A DNA stretch of 64,000 bases from Stomorhina lunata (taxonomy: Eukaryota; Arthropoda; Insecta; Diptera; Rhiniidae): positions 107,152,940-107,216,939 of the forward strand of contig OW121742.1 of NCBI GenBank assembly GCA_933228675.1. The letters run 5' to 3'. Numbering within the stretch: the first letter of the stretch is position 1; the number at the start of each line of letters is the position of its first letter. The notes under the pieces were generated by a model. That model was given only the letters and a program-made list of their open reading frames with translations. It did not search any database and was not told the origin of the DNA. The translations under genes were made by a program, and so were the position numbers. Positions 23,552 through 35,504 of the stretch are shown one piece after another.

Positions 23552-23852
23552 AATAAATTTTAAAAATTCTTCATTCATTTTAAGTTATAAATATGATTTT
23601 ATGATTAATTTATTTTCTGTTTTTGTTGTTCTTTTAGATTGCCGATGATCTATATGTAGTTGTGGAATACAATTTATAAATGTTTATTTAAAATTAATAA
23701 AAGTATTTAAAATAAAAAAAAATATCTTTAAAGAAATTCATTTATAACGAATCCACTAGAGGTAGTCTAAGAAGACATTTGTACATAGTTATAATACCGC
23801 ATAAAATTGCATCAATAGCCTTTTAACCGAAAAATGTGGACCGATACTTATA

Positions 23853-24781
23853 TCGGGTGTTTTTTATTGAGGTATAGAACTTTAAGTTGGCATCACTTTT
23901 TTAACTGGCGGCCATTTTGTCAGCTGTCAAGTGATTAATATTTAGTTTGGTTTGCCATTTCATCATGAACAGGTTGACAAAAGAACAACGCTTGCAAATC
24001 GTGCAAATTTATTTCGAAAATAATGGTTCAGTTCGCGAAGTTTACCGCAAGCTCCGTCCATTTTATGGTCGACATAATCGTCCATCAGAGCAATTAATTC
24101 GGTTAACCATGGATCGTTTTCGCACTACGTTTACTCTATGTGATAATACGCATCCTCAGCGACGTCGAACAGTGCGCATCGAAGAAACAATTGCCGTTGT
24201 AGAGCAAAGTGTTGAAGAGGACCCGAATGAATCGATTCGCCACCGTGCACAGCAATTGGAGCTTTGTCCATCAACTTTATGGAAGATTTTGCGCAAAGAT
24301 CTTGGCTTGCGACCTTACAAGATCCAGCTTGTGCAAGTATTGAAGCCGTGAGACCATGCAATGCGTCGTGATTTTGGTGTATGGGCCGAAAATGAGATTG
24401 ATCTCGATGCTGATTTTCATCGCAAATTGGTCAATTGGCCACCAAGATCGTGCGATTTGACACCACTGGATTATTTTCTTTGGGGATATGTGAAGTCGCT
24501 CGTCTACGCCAACAAACCAGAAACGTTAGGGGACTTGGAAGCCAACATTCGTGGCGTTATTGCCAACATACGGCCCCATATGCTCGAAAAAGTTGTTGAA
24601 AATTGGACCTGTAGAATTGGCTTTATTCGAGACAGCCGCGGCGGCCACATGCCCGAAATCATATTTAAACATTAATGGCATAAAATTATCCTTCCAATAA
24701 AGCCAAATTGATAGACATTAAAACGATTTTCTTGTGTTTTATTTCAATTCGAAGTTCTATACCTCTAAAAAAAACACCCAT
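23853..24781 (+). mobile_element. Internally deleted mariner-like element
   Basis: 929-bp element with matching ends (GGGTGTTTTTT, then AGGTATAGAACTT inward from both sides) and TA at both borders (23851-23852, 24782-24783). The transposase reads from 23965 (MNRLTKEQRLQIVQIYFENN), with two helix-turn-helix domains, to a stop at about 24350. It then continues in the next segment and jumps at about 24430 straight from the region before the first catalytic Asp to NWPPRSCDLTPLDYFLWG. The first two Asp of the catalytic triad are therefore gone. It cannot encode active transposase. Confidence 0.85.
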
Positions 24782-24783
24782 TA

Positions 24784-25742
24784 TATGCCTTTAGTTATTT
24801 CTGTTCATACACAAGAATATTTTGTTCAAAGGTGCCTGTTCTATAAGTGGTGGTCAAAATCATGGACAGAGTTTAATTTTTTTTAATAAAGTTATATATC
24901 TCAATACAATCGTTTTCGAAGGCGATACAACGATTTTAGCCGTGATGTCATTTTTCAATTCCATTTTTATAGTACGATTAAGTTTTAGTCAAAATTGTCC
25001 TCATTTTTAAAAGTAACACAATTCATCGGATCTAAATTTCCTCACAGTGCAGTTTGAAATGAATTTCGTTTAACACATAAAATTTTGCCAAAGTTTTTAT
25101 TGCATTGGGATACACAGTGCGTTGAGTTGATGATTTTGTCTTTCAAACGCTGCTGATGGTTATTCCCTTTTCTAAAGTGCATACTAAAGGACAGGTGCCA
25201 TAACCTTGTCAGCCAATTTTGCATCTTTCCACGCTTTTGAATCGGGTTATTACGTATAGAACAACTCCTATCCCTGCACAAAATCATTTCGTAGATGTTT
25301 TTGTGTCAGTTATGAACTAGTGCGTTCATTCACGATTTCTTAAATATTATCCAATATTATGTTGTGGACTTAAGTGACTTGAGTCGATTTTTAGGTCTCA
25401 CACAAATATTTCCGTGGGTTGCAAACATCAGCAAAAACCCAATATAACAGGGGTGGGCACGCATGTGCTCAATGAGAACCATCTTTTGATGACATATTTT
25501 TTAGAGTTGGATAAGACTACTTATTTTCACTTTACGTTTTCTGAAGAACCAAAATGTGGAACACATTCTACTTCCGAATGGAATTGAATCCTGTGATTGT
25601 ACTGTAAATCAGAAAGTCAAGTTTAATTTTCAAATTCTGGATATGTTACGCCTTTTATGTTATTCTTCTAAAATCTTCTAAAAAGTTTTTAAATTGACGA
25701 TACGTTTTGGCGTTTTTTTAAATTACAATTTCGAAAACAATG
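24784..25742 (-). pseudogene. Decayed transposon DNA, possible mariner relic
   Basis: Minus-strand translation near 24910-24945 gives NRCIAFENDC, which resembles the end of mariner-type transposases. The rest (for example the frame at 25042-25287) is degenerate and not recognised. Weakly supported. Confidence 0.3.
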
Positions 25743-25744
25743 TA

Positions 25745-27253
25745 CAGTGGTGGTCACGCATTTAGCACAAATGGTACCTGTTATCTCTTATAGGAAATAT
25801 TAACTCCTAATTCAATTTTTTGCACTACTTTTTTTTGTAATGTATTATACGTAATGCGAAGATGAAGTCGTATTCCTTTTATATACATATTTTTTAAAAA
25901 TTATATTTATTTTTGCAATTATTTAAAACTAACCCATAAAAAATACTGGACATATTTTTAGCACAAATTAAAAACAATATTTATTAAAAAGCAAAAACAA
26001 GTTATTAATTAAAATTTCTTGAAAAAAACCTAATATTTTGTAGGATATCCTTTATTTTGTATAACTGCCGCACATCTTTTAGGCACACTCTTCACAAGAG
26101 CCAGGTATCGCTCATTTGGAACAGCATGCCATATTTTTTGGATTTCCGTCCATAAATCATTTAAGTTGTTAGGTTTTACGCTTGTTATATGCTTCTCTAT
26201 ATCATTCCAAAGATTCTCAATAGGATTGAGATCCGAAGATTGAGCTGGCCATTTCAAAACATCTACTTGACTCTCCTCCAAGCAACACTTCACAGTACGT
26301 AAAGTGTGTTTAGGGTCATTGTCATGCATGAAGCGCCAGCTAGGTCGCATCTTTGCCTCTGCTTATGGTATAATGATATCGGCTAGAATATTTTTATAAA
26401 CGTGTTGATCCATACGTGTGTCAATTTTGTGTATTGGAGCAACTCCATGCCCTGAGAATGCAAGCCACACCATCACATTTCCTCCACCATGTTTTACAGT
26501 CTTTGACGTATACTTTGATTCGTCGCTCCAAAGTATGTTTTTCCAAAAATCTAATGGCTTTTCCAAATGCTATCGGGTGAAAAAAATTCGTGATTTCCAA
26601 TTCTTTTTTCACACATGTGGCTTGTGTTGCACAATACAGCCACGCGATTTTTTTTCATTAAAGCGTCTTTGTATCGTTCTGTCGGAGACATCAATACCGT
26701 ATTTGGTGACACTTCACTATTTATGTCACTGGAGTTCTAAAAAGGGTCGGCCACTGACATTCTATGTATTAAATAATCCTCTTTTGTTATCGTTTTTCTT
26801 GGTCTAGGTGCCCATAAACCCTTTTTAATTGTTCCGTGTGCTTTTATATGGCTCAAAGCATTATATACCATCTTTCTGGAGCAATTTATAATACTTGCTA
26901 TTTCACTTATTTTTGGCCATGTCTAATAAATATTTTATTTCTGAAAAACCTTCAACTGTACACAATATGATGAAAAACTTACCAAAAATTTATTAAAAAT
27001 TAAAAAATAACAGAAATGTAAAATGTTTAATATTTGTGCTAAATTTGTGTCCAGCTCCAATTACGTATTACCAACAAATAAATTATATATGAAGCAATTG
27101 AAGAAAGGGAATAACAAAAAGAGTAACGGGACTTGTCGATCACACCATAAGCAACACATCGTGACAAAAAAAAGAAAATTGTTACTCCAACAGAAAAATA
27201 TACGGTTTTGAAAAAAACGCATAACTAGTGTGCTAAATATGTGACCACCACTG
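25745..27253 (-). mobile_element. Tc1-like element with broken transposase
   Basis: 1,509-bp element. Its ends are inverted repeats (CAGTGGTGGTCAC, then ATTTAGCACA after a few bases), with TA duplications at 25743-25744 and 27254-27255. On the minus strand the transposase shows all three catalytic residues of the DD34E type: ILWSDESKY and HGGGNVMVW (about 26440-26545), MHDNDPKHT (about 26325) and SSDLNPIENLW (about 26230). An in-frame TAA near 26360 separates the first from the second. The N-terminal part (26570-26930) is frame-broken. Confidence 0.85.
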
Positions 27254-27439
27254 TATATCTCACAAAATTTTAGTATTGCAGAGAAGTTTTATATTAGTAT
27301 CCCCTGGGGGATGTTGGTTCTGATGTTTTTCTTTTAAATTATAACCAACAATCAGGGGATGAGCCCTACTTATGCATTGCATCATGATGGAATTATGAAA
27401 AAATGTTAAGGAAGGAGGATAGAGGGAGTAGTATTTGTG

Positions 27440-28975
27440 GATATTCGATTTATTTATTTATTTATTATTATAAATGAACCAACTGAGCCTTTAAGGCCTT
27501 ATATAGTTGGTGGTCTAACAATAGTATATTAATAAAGGCAACTACTGTAACAAATCCAAATAAAAATTCAATAAATATGTACTTCAAAAAAATATATATA
27601 TGTATATATGTATATAATATATATGTTTAAACATGATATTACGTATAACGCTAATAATGATTGAAGCAATTACAATATAAAATTAGATATTTTTCTTTAA
27701 AAAAAAGTGAAAAATGTAATATTAAATATTGATGATGGAGGCATGTTCTACAAGTTTATTTTTGAAAGTTTGTGGGGTAAAAGTGAAATCTCTTAGATGA
27801 CGTGGCAAAAGATTCCAAAGCTTAGAGACCCGTACATGAAAAGATCGTTCATATATGAGGTGATTTCTAATAGGGTACAACAGTTGCGGGTTTCTATCAG
27901 TCTGCAAAAATGTAAATAATCTTCGTACATATATTGGACAATTCCTGAGCATAACTTTGTAAAAGAATAATATACATCGTATGTGTACAAAACTTTTAAA
28001 ATTACATCCAATAAAGTCCAATATATATTCAGAAGTATGGTCATATAATTTCAATTTATAGGTAAAGCGTATTATTCTATTAAAGAGAGATATACACTTA
28101 TTAAAATTTAAAGTACTACACCCACTATAAACTTCGATGCAGTACAGTAAATTTGACATTAGTAACGAGTGTGCAATTTGTTTTCTAATGGAAAGAGGCA
28201 AATATAAGTTTAAAGAGTATAATTTTCTTAAAGTAAAGTTTATTTTAGAGCTTAACGAATTAATATGATTGCTAAACTCAAGATTATTGTCTAAGATAAT
28301 ACCAAGGCACTTCATACTCTCAACAAACTCGATAACCTGTCCATCAATCATAACTGTTATATTAACCACGGATGCATTAGGCTTAAAGATCATAGCTTTC
28401 GTTTTTTCGGAATTAATAAAAAAATTGTTATCTCTCATCCAATGACAAATATGAGACAAAAGTGTATTTAAATCAAACTCAAAGACATCGGTGAGTTGCA
28501 AATGACCCGGAAATAAAAGTTGTATGTCGTCTGCAAACATGAAAGCTTCACATTCGAAATCATTTAAAATATCAAAAAAATCATTCATATAAATCATAAA
28601 TAAAAGTGGACCAATAACTGATCCCTGCGGAACTCCACTAGATACAGGTAAGGTGGTTGACTGCTGATTAGCACTGCAAACATATTGAAATCCAGTTAAA
28701 TAGGAAAAAATTAATTTGCATGACTGCAAAGAAAAACCAAAGTAGGTACAGAGTTTACGAATTAAAACTGCATGACTGATATTATCAAAGGCCTTACATA
28801 AATCAAGCGATAACAAGACACCAAAATCATCTTTATCTATCAATCGTTTAATTGAATCAGTAAGGCCAATTAAAAGAGAAGAAGTGCTATAACCATCGCG
28901 AAACCCCGATTGATAAGGATTTAACAAAGAATTTGAGTTCAAAAATAACATGATTTTTAATAACATGATATTTTT
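27440..28975 (-). mobile_element. 5'-truncated LINE with open reverse transcriptase
   Basis: A minus-strand open frame of 414 codons (28966-27722) covers reverse transcriptase from just before motif A to the C-terminus: NPYQSGFRDGYST, LSLDLCKAFDNISHAVL, SSGVPQGSVIGPLLFMIYMN and the catalytic box FADD. No endonuclease part, so the copy is 5'-truncated, as is usual for LINE insertions. The 3' end reads into TAAATAAATAAAT-type repeats near 27450-27470. CR1/Jockey-like, clade uncertain. The frame is uninterrupted, so the insertion may be fairly recent. Confidence 0.8.
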
Positions 28976-28979
28976 AACA

Positions 28980-29310
28980 TAATAATTTTATGGAAAGACT
29001 TGCGGGGAGCTTATTTCATAGCCTTACTGTACGGCTAAAGAACAAAGTTTCTGTGTAGTGCGTTGTGCGAACAACTGGCCAGTGTACTACATAGGAGTGT
29101 TCTCTTGCTGAAATACGAGTACTTCAATATCAACAATATCCTTAATTTCGTTGGATCACTTATCATTGTAGTACCAAAAGAACAGTGAAACGCAGCTAAC
29201 ATTGCGATGATGTTCAAAAGAATCAATAATGTTGACTACCCTACTGTCACCAATATGCACCTTCGTCCTCTCTTGAACGCGGTCGAGAAGTTCCAAAATA
29301 TAATTTAAAG
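28980..29310 (-). pseudogene. C-terminal relic of a second LINE reverse transcriptase
   Basis: Minus-strand translation gives LLDRVQERTKVHIGDSRVV, then IDSFEHHRNVSCVSLFFWYY before stop codons. This is the pattern typical of the region after the polymerase domain in insect LINEs. Several stops break it. It abuts the 5' end of the truncated LINE at 27440-28975. Confidence 0.6.
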
Positions 29311-29890
29311 CTCCGGCAGGCAGGTGGTATAAATAATGAGTACATCAGAAGGGGTCAAGTACATATCGCACCGCTTTAAAACCCCAAGGCACTTGAATAC
29401 TTCTTTTGACACTCGAAAAATCAGTTTTGTCTAACGGACATGGCACTGTATTTTCATGGCTAGAACATTAAGAGTTTCTGATTCCGCAATATTTGTACAA
29501 TCCATTACTACAGATAATGCAACATTGTCTGCGGTGCGACGGCCTAATATTAGAAGGGTACGTCCGAAACTTCGATGGAAAGACTAAGTAGAGGAAAATC
29601 TTTCAAAGCATGGCCTACGAAGTTGGAGAATATGCAAACAAGATCGAAGCGCATGCAATTCTGAAGTATACTCGGCCTTTGACCTTAACAGGTTGTAAAT
29701 TTAGGCCATTTAAGTAAGTATCCCCTTAGATATGTAATGGTTCGGCACAGCCGAATTTAACACTTTCATAGCTCATTCACATTAAGCTCGAAAACTTGTT
29801 GAAGTAGTTTCTGTTTCAAAACAATATTGAAAACAAAAGTTTTCCCATACAAATCGAAAACTATTTACATTCGGGGTTTTCAATGAAAAC
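29311..29890. repeat. Dispersed repeat, copy 1
   Basis: The part 29520-29740 is homologous to 44515-44740: both share CTTTGACCTTAAC, GGTTGTAAA and TAGGCCATTTAA. Function and class unknown. No coding potential. The rest of the interval shows nothing. Confidence 0.5.
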
Positions 29891-30047
29891 TAATATGTTT
29901 GTTCCCGTACTCTAACGAAACTACCCAAAACAGTCCGAAGTTGTCAGAAATTACTCAAAAAACAACAATTTGTATTAAAAAATTTGTACGGGAACACGTT
30001 TGAGTAAGTTTGGGTTGTTTTGTTAAAGTACGGGAACAAACATATTA
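29891..30047. mobile_element. 157-bp MITE with about 40-bp inverted repeats
   Basis: Left arm 29891-29930 begins TAATATGTTTGTTCCCGTAC. The right arm 30009-30047 is its reverse complement with about 4 differences. No coding potential. Confidence 0.7.
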
Positions 30048-30659
30048 TAAAAACTTATAAAATATTTCAATGGAAAATGTAGTTTTGAGATTTACTTTAA
30101 GATTTTACGATTTAATATAAAAAAATGCCAGTAAATCAAATGTGAACAGTAAGGTTTTCGAAATGTTTTCCATTATTAAAAATATACTTAAAATTGTTAA
30201 TGTTTACTTGTTGATATTTCAACTGAAACATGTTAATAATAAATATTAGTAAATATATTCCTCCAGATACATAATAAGTTTCTGTAAAAAAATTATTTTT
30301 GTAGTAAAATTTAAATAACAAAAATTGTTTAATAAAAATATTTTGTGTGAAAATTAAATCGTTCCTTTACCCCAGTCAAATACAGCTCCTTCATAATTCT
30401 TATAAATTTTCAAACAAAATACCCAACACTAGTAAAAATCGCTAGCTTTTACTATCACAATCATGCAGTTGATATCACTTTTTTCCACCCCCCGCCTGTT
30501 TACAAAAGAAAAATTAAAGAAAACAGAAAATTATATATTTTGTTGCTGCCACAATCAACCTGCCATAAATTTTGCTACCGGAAAAAACAAAATTAGAAAT
30601 TTTTAACATAAAACTAATTTGTATTTAATTCAACAAGAAGACAGTTTTTTTTAGACAAA
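30048..30659. other. PIG-F upstream region
   Basis: Very AT-rich. Nothing recognised apart from the expected 5' UTR just before 30660. Confidence 0.3.
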
Positions 30660-31370
30660 ATGGTCCCTAAATTTGATACACAAAAAACCAAACATCAACT
30701 CTTCCATCTGTCCATTAGTCTGGGTGTAATATTGATCTGTATGACCTATATGCAGTACCGCAGAAATTGGACGCACCTAGGAAGTTTTTGGGATTCACTC
30801 ATAATACCGATTGTCTTTACGGGTGAAATGCTGAAAGTCATATTGTGCTGCTATTATGGCCGACACGATGATCCATTGCTGACGCAAAAGCAAAAACAGA
30901 AAAAAGCTGCCTATTTCACGCCCAAAGATTTGGCCGGAGGTTTACTGTTGCAGTTTTTGTGTACCCTCTTGTATGGCTTTGTGTGCATTATATTAGGGGC
31001 GCCAGTTTTACAGAATTATGAACAGACGTTTGTGCTTTCGCTGCTGCTGACGCTGTTGTCGGTTTCGCCCACGGTATTCCTGCTGGGCGGCGGTGGTGCC
31101 TTACAAGTGTGCTTCTGCGAAAAACCCGATTTTCTTACCAAAAGTGAAGAGACTGCCTTAGATCTTTTTAAATACAATGCCATTGGTGGTATTTTAGGAG
31201 CCTGGGCTGGTTCCGTGGTATCACCCTTGGATTGGGATCGTGATTGGCAAGCTTATCCCATACCCAATGTTGTGGGTGCTTTGTTGGGCAGTGCTTTGGG
31301 TAATATCTATGCCTGTTCCTGTGTTTTGTATGCCACCGGTAAAGTATATATGAATAAGAAACGTTCTTAA
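30660..31370 (+). CDS. PIGF: GPI anchor biosynthesis protein PIG-F
   Basis: Intronless gene for a 236-residue multi-spanning membrane protein of the ER. PIG-F stabilises PIG-O and PIG-G, which add ethanolamine phosphate to the GPI anchor before it is attached to proteins. About six hydrophobic segments are visible (for example residues 17-29, 44-60, 97-116, 124-150). The conserved C-terminal signature GAWAGSVVSPLDWDRDWQAY and the following PIPNVVGALLGSALG match the family, as does the length (human about 219). Ends in KKRS, a possible ER retrieval-like tail. Start codon follows CAAA and opens the only long frame. Confidence 0.95.
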   Translation: MVPKFDTQKTKHQLFHLSISLGVILICMTYMQYRRNWTHLGSFWDSLIIPIVFTGEMLKVILCCYYGRHDDPLLTQKQKQKKAAYFTPKDLAGGLLLQFLCTLLYGFVCIILGAPVLQNYEQTFVLSLLLTLLSVSPTVFLLGGGGALQVCFCEKPDFLTKSEETALDLFKYNAIGGILGAWAGSVVSPLDWDRDWQAYPIPNVVGALLGSALGNIYACSCVLYATGKVYMNKKRS

Positions 31371-31407
31371 ATTGTGAAAGTCTAGTGTAAATGCGAAGTT
31401 ATATTTT

Positions 31408-32045
31408 CCCAGTAAAAAATATATGGATTAATCCATAATCGAGCAACAAAGCAGTAATAACTTGTTCATCCATTTGGAGTAATAAGCGAGCTATCGAAAC
31501 TTTTTATTTTGTTTTGCTGTTTATGCCTCGCTTAATACTCCAAATGGATCAACAAGGGATGCATCAGTTAGTTTTTTTTTTTCTTTGACATAACAAAAAA
31601 TATTTTGCTCAAATTAAATTGGTATGGATCAAAAAATACAATGTTTTTTGCTTTTTTTATTTCGGTAATTGGTGAATTTTTAATTGCATGTTTTAAATAA
31701 TATATTTCGCGTTGTCTTTTCTTTAATTTTCTTGCAGAAGCACTTAAAGACACGTTTCCAATATAAATAAAAATTAATATTTTCTGATTTTTGTAAAAAC
31801 CAAATTTTTATTTTATATGAATGTTTACTCCCTTTATGCTCCTTTAGGAGACAAAAACGACTACTCCCTCTGTCGTCATTTTCAAGACTAAAGGGAGTAC
31901 TCCATAAGGAGCTTAAAAGGAGTACTCGTGTCTGCGGACATGCTGTGTTAAAAATCCTATGAGTTTCGGAGTTTTATGGAGTAATCCATTACTCGCAAAG
32001 GAGCGCTCCAAGAGTACTCTTTGGATGATCCTATTTTTTACCGGG
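31408..32045. mobile_element. 638-bp non-autonomous element, CCCRGTAAAAAATA ends
   Basis: Ends are CCCAGTAAAAAATA at 31408 and the reverse complement of CCCGGTAAAAAATA at 32045 (13 of 14 match). Inside is a 30-bp inverted repeat (31461-31490 / 31527-31556, 28 of 30 match; core CTCCAAATGGAT) and many GGAGTACTCC-like short palindromes (31895-32020). No coding potential. Confidence 0.55.
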
Positions 32046-32440
32046 TTGTTTGATTTTTTTTTAATTATATATTCTACTTTACATTAATCTAGTCACATAA
32101 ACCTTAATTTGGAAAATTATTAAGTACACCAAAAAAATTCAATAAAATACCTTTAAACTGCAATGATAATAATTTATTTCAAATGTATTGATGACAATGA
32201 AATGGACGATGACTGATAAAAAGAAAAAACTTAATGGACAATCTGACTAGTAATATTTTCATAATATTATTTAATAATATTGTACAAAACACCCTTCCGT
32301 TTTATAAATAAACCTTTTATCAAAGATCAAGCAAACGTTAGATTAAAAAAAATGAAGCAATAGCGTTCTTAGCAGAATGAATCTATTATCAAACTGAGAA
32401 AAGACCTCTCCGGTGTTATAAGTAAAATTATGTTGTTGTT
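32046..32440. other. AT-rich intergenic stretch
   Basis: Nothing recognised. Confidence 0.3.
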
Positions 32441-32454
32441 GTAATTGCGATATT

Positions 32455-32700
32455 ATTAGAATCCTAAGAATTCCGAGTCGTTCCGGTACGAATTACCGAC
32501 TGCCGTGGGAAGTAAAATTATGATTCTAGGTGCTTCCTTCAACTGTTTGCTCTTCCACCTGAGACTCTTAAACACTAGACTCTTGACTATTATACGTACT
32601 GACACCGACCATTTTGGAATTCTAAGATTTTTGCGTCGGTTCGGTATGATAAACCGACTGCCGTGGGAATATAATCGAATTCGCTTTGAGGTTTATTATT
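32455..32700. repeat. Two-copy direct repeat with ACCGACTGCCGTGGGAA
   Basis: Two related blocks, about 32460-32520 and 32610-32675, each ending ACCGACTGCCGTGGGAA and separated by about 155 bp. Probably part of a decayed retrotransposon. Confidence 0.45.
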
Positions 32701-32879
32701 AACTATATAGAAAAGTGAACCGAAATTTTCAAAGATAATTTCATTGATCATGCTAAGGGTCATTTTGGCTCTCCCGAACAAAACCGGTTTTTACCCTTAG
32801 GCCCCTTTCAATTTTGCGCGTCACATATGTATTTTTCACCAAAAATGTTAGTTTCTAAAGCTTTTTCCATAAAGGTTGA

Positions 32880-33300
32880 TGAGAACAACAGTCTCTGAGC
32901 AATTCTGCATTTCCTAACTAGGTTGGATGTGATGCTTTGACCTTCCAGGGCTTTAGGAACAGTCTAATTGTCGACGTAGGTACTCAGCTCACTATTTTCA
33001 GTTGTTATTTAGTATTAGCTTCGTATGTCTATACGATATCCAGATGTTTTGCTCTAGCAAATAAACTCTCGAACCGGTGTCGATATCCGTCTTAACAATA
33101 CCTGTGACTATCGAATTGCCCTGAATTTCGCGGTACTGAAGTCAGTAAGCATTAATTAAGCTATTACTAGTATTACAACGTCATCGGCGTAGTTTACAAC
33201 CTTCCTTACTAACTGGTTAAATCTTCTGAGAATGACATTGAACGCCAGTAACCATAATAATAAACTGTTAAAATACGAATAATGCAATCACAAATTTGGC
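32880..33300 (-). pseudogene. Reverse-transcriptase relic with YADD box
   Basis: The minus strand near 33199-33160 reads VNYADDVVILV, the catalytic core of a LINE reverse transcriptase. Stops follow in all frames. The rest is too decayed to classify. Confidence 0.55.
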
Positions 33301-33825
33301 ACTTCATTTACTTATTAAACTTAAATTGTTGATCCTACCTTTGAGCCTGGTTACTAACCACTCTAGCATCCGTCGACTAAACAAACATAAAGACATCACT
33401 ACCCGGTGGATCCGCATGCGACGGCGTTTAAATTGTAGGAATTAAGAAAAAGTATGTTTATTTAATTTTTAGCTAAAATAAAAGTTGATGGAGTATTTTT
33501 CAGTTTCTATGAATGACAAAAATAAACAGATTTATATTTCTCCGAGCTTCAAGGATCTATAACTTCTAAAAGCTTTTTATCCATAAAAGAGCTTTAAAAT
33601 TATACAAGTTTTAAATCCCTGTTCCCAAATTAAAAATGATGGGGATATTTTCATTATAAAATATATGGCAACATGCTGGAAATTCATGATTTTATTTCAT
33701 ATTTATATGAAGCACCCTGTGTGTCAAAAGAACAAAATATGGCAGCACTATTACGGTATTTAAATGTTTTATTTTTGTTTGTTTACATTTTGCAAAAATT
33801 GATAAATACAAGAAAAAAATAAAAT

Positions 33826-35375
33826 ATGAAGTGCACATTAGAGGGAATTAATGCAAAAGGTTGGTCCATGTAATTTTCAATAGCCTATTCACCAACATAA
33901 AGTATATTTGAATATTTAATAGCCATAGCAAAATGCATACAGTCCTTGGCTAAAATTGGCAGTGATTTGAGTGTTGAGGCGGATGAAGATGGACTGCAAT
34001 TTCGTACATTTAACTCCACAAAGTCTGCCATGGCTACAATACGTTTCCATCGTATATTTTTCGAAACATTTAGCATAGAAGATTCCGATATGAATTTTTG
34101 CAAAGTATGTATGAAAACTATAATGGCTGCCTTCAAAAATATGCGGCATGTGGAACGTTGTGAGATGCGTTTGCTGCCGGAACAGCTAAAGCTGCAAGTT
34201 CTATTCAAGTTAAGGCTGGAGACCATGAGAAATACTTTGATTGCTGTCGTTGATGAGGAGATACTTACAACAAATGTTTCCATGGACGAAGCCACGAATG
34301 AGTAAGTGTGAAGCAGACTCGAAATTAAGGAAATGAATATCAATTTTAAATTTTCTAAAGGATTACAGGTTCTTTTAAGATTTTCAATGATATATCTGGT
34401 AATTTTAATATAAACGATTCGGAAATTACTTTTGAAGCCAGGGGTAATGGTTTAACGGCTAAAAATTATATAGAAGGTGCTAGAGTTAATGATAAATTTA
34501 TGAGATCTCAACTGAAATTAAGGTAAAGTATTTAAAAAAAAAATATTTAATATTTACAAATATACATGGGGTCTTTCATTAGGCGCTTTCTATTAAGTTG
34601 GAGGTCCCTGTTAAATGAACTTTAAATAAAATTTTAATCTTTTATTTTTTTCTTAAGTCCCAGCGAATTTGATTCCTTTTGCATACCCGAAGAAGCCAGC
34701 ATTACCTTTTCACTGAAAGAATTTCGGGCATTTTTGGCTTTTGCCGAAACCATAAATGAAAATATTACCTTAAATTTTAGTCAAGAAGGTGGTCCATTGT
34801 TTGTAACAATGAAAAAGCCCGATTATATAGAATGTAATCTGGTTATGACTACGGTATTACCAGAAGATGTAAGTTTCTATGAAGAATGCCTGGAAACAGA
34901 AGTGAATGAGCCCACAAACACTACCAACACGCGTAGCAAGACAACAGCAAACGGTAAAAAACGAAAAAATAGCAACACAAATGTGAGTACCTCAACGGTG
35001 GCAGCAAAGAAAAGACTATCCGAGGAGACAACACTCAGCAATGATACCACTCTATTTGATTTTGATACACACCGGAACAATACCAGCTTGCATTCAATAC
35101 AAGCTGCCCGTAATCTAACTCAACAAGATTGTGATATGCTAGACGATAATGATATCATTTTGGCTGCAGCTGCTTTAGATACCCCCGAATTAACCTTCAA
35201 TGATGAGGCTAATAATATTGAAGAAGAAGACGAAACTATACCTCAATCACCTCAAAGAGAAAATGTACCCAAAATTCGTACCATATTTGCCCGGTGCTTT
35301 GAGGCTACCTATATACCCAAAGAACCTTCACCGAACAGTGAAGTTTTTGTTCCTAATTCCGACGCAGAAGATTAA
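33826..35375 (+). CDS. Rad9: Cell-cycle checkpoint clamp subunit Rad9
   Basis: Four exons: 33826-33859, 33923-34301, 34361-34522, 34658-35375; phases agree (430 aa). Rad9 forms the 9-1-1 sliding clamp with Hus1 and Rad1, which is loaded at damaged DNA and activates ATR signalling through its C-terminal tail. The 34-bp first exon encodes MKCTLEGINAK. It joins to AIAKCIQSLAKIGSDL, matching the start of the PCNA-like fold in the family. The PCNA-like part runs to about residue 265. The tail is Ser/Thr/acidic with basic nuclear-localisation-like patches (GKKRKNS, AAKKRLS) and SPQ/SPN sites that could be phosphorylated. Size is like the fly protein. The 3' end lies 130 bp from that of the convergent Blos3. 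Confidence 0.93.
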
Positions 35376-35504
35376 ATTATTGTAGTATTTTTGTATTAAA
35401 ATGAAAGTTTTTTATTTTAAATATAAAAAATAATTGTAAATGTTATTAGTTTATAAACCACTTTCTGTGTTTGTTCTTTGTCTAGATCCTTGTTTTATAA
35501 TTTA

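Larger units (their letters stand above)
21288..23720 (+). ncRNA. Spliced non-coding snoRNA host gene (Uhg-type)
   Basis: Seven inferred exons: about 21288-21417, 21645-21855, 22599-22651, 22854-22926, 23125-23187, 23377-23429, 23638 to about 23720. All introns have GT and AG ends, and a polyadenylation signal AATAAA lies at 23696-23701. No open frame of 60 or more codons exists across the exons, so the spliced RNA looks non-coding. Each of the six introns holds a box C/D snoRNA or candidate whose D box lies 69-90 nt upstream of the 3' splice site, the spacing known for intronic snoRNAs. The proposed first exon opens with a pyrimidine tract CTTCCGTTTCT (21288-21298), like the 5' TOP start of snoRNA host genes. 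Exon 1 start is an inference; exon 2-7 borders follow clear splice sites. Confidence 0.8.

Noticed and set aside
25042..25287. 81-codon minus-strand frame near the Tc1 element
   Set aside because: Not recognised; probably part of decayed transposon sequence.
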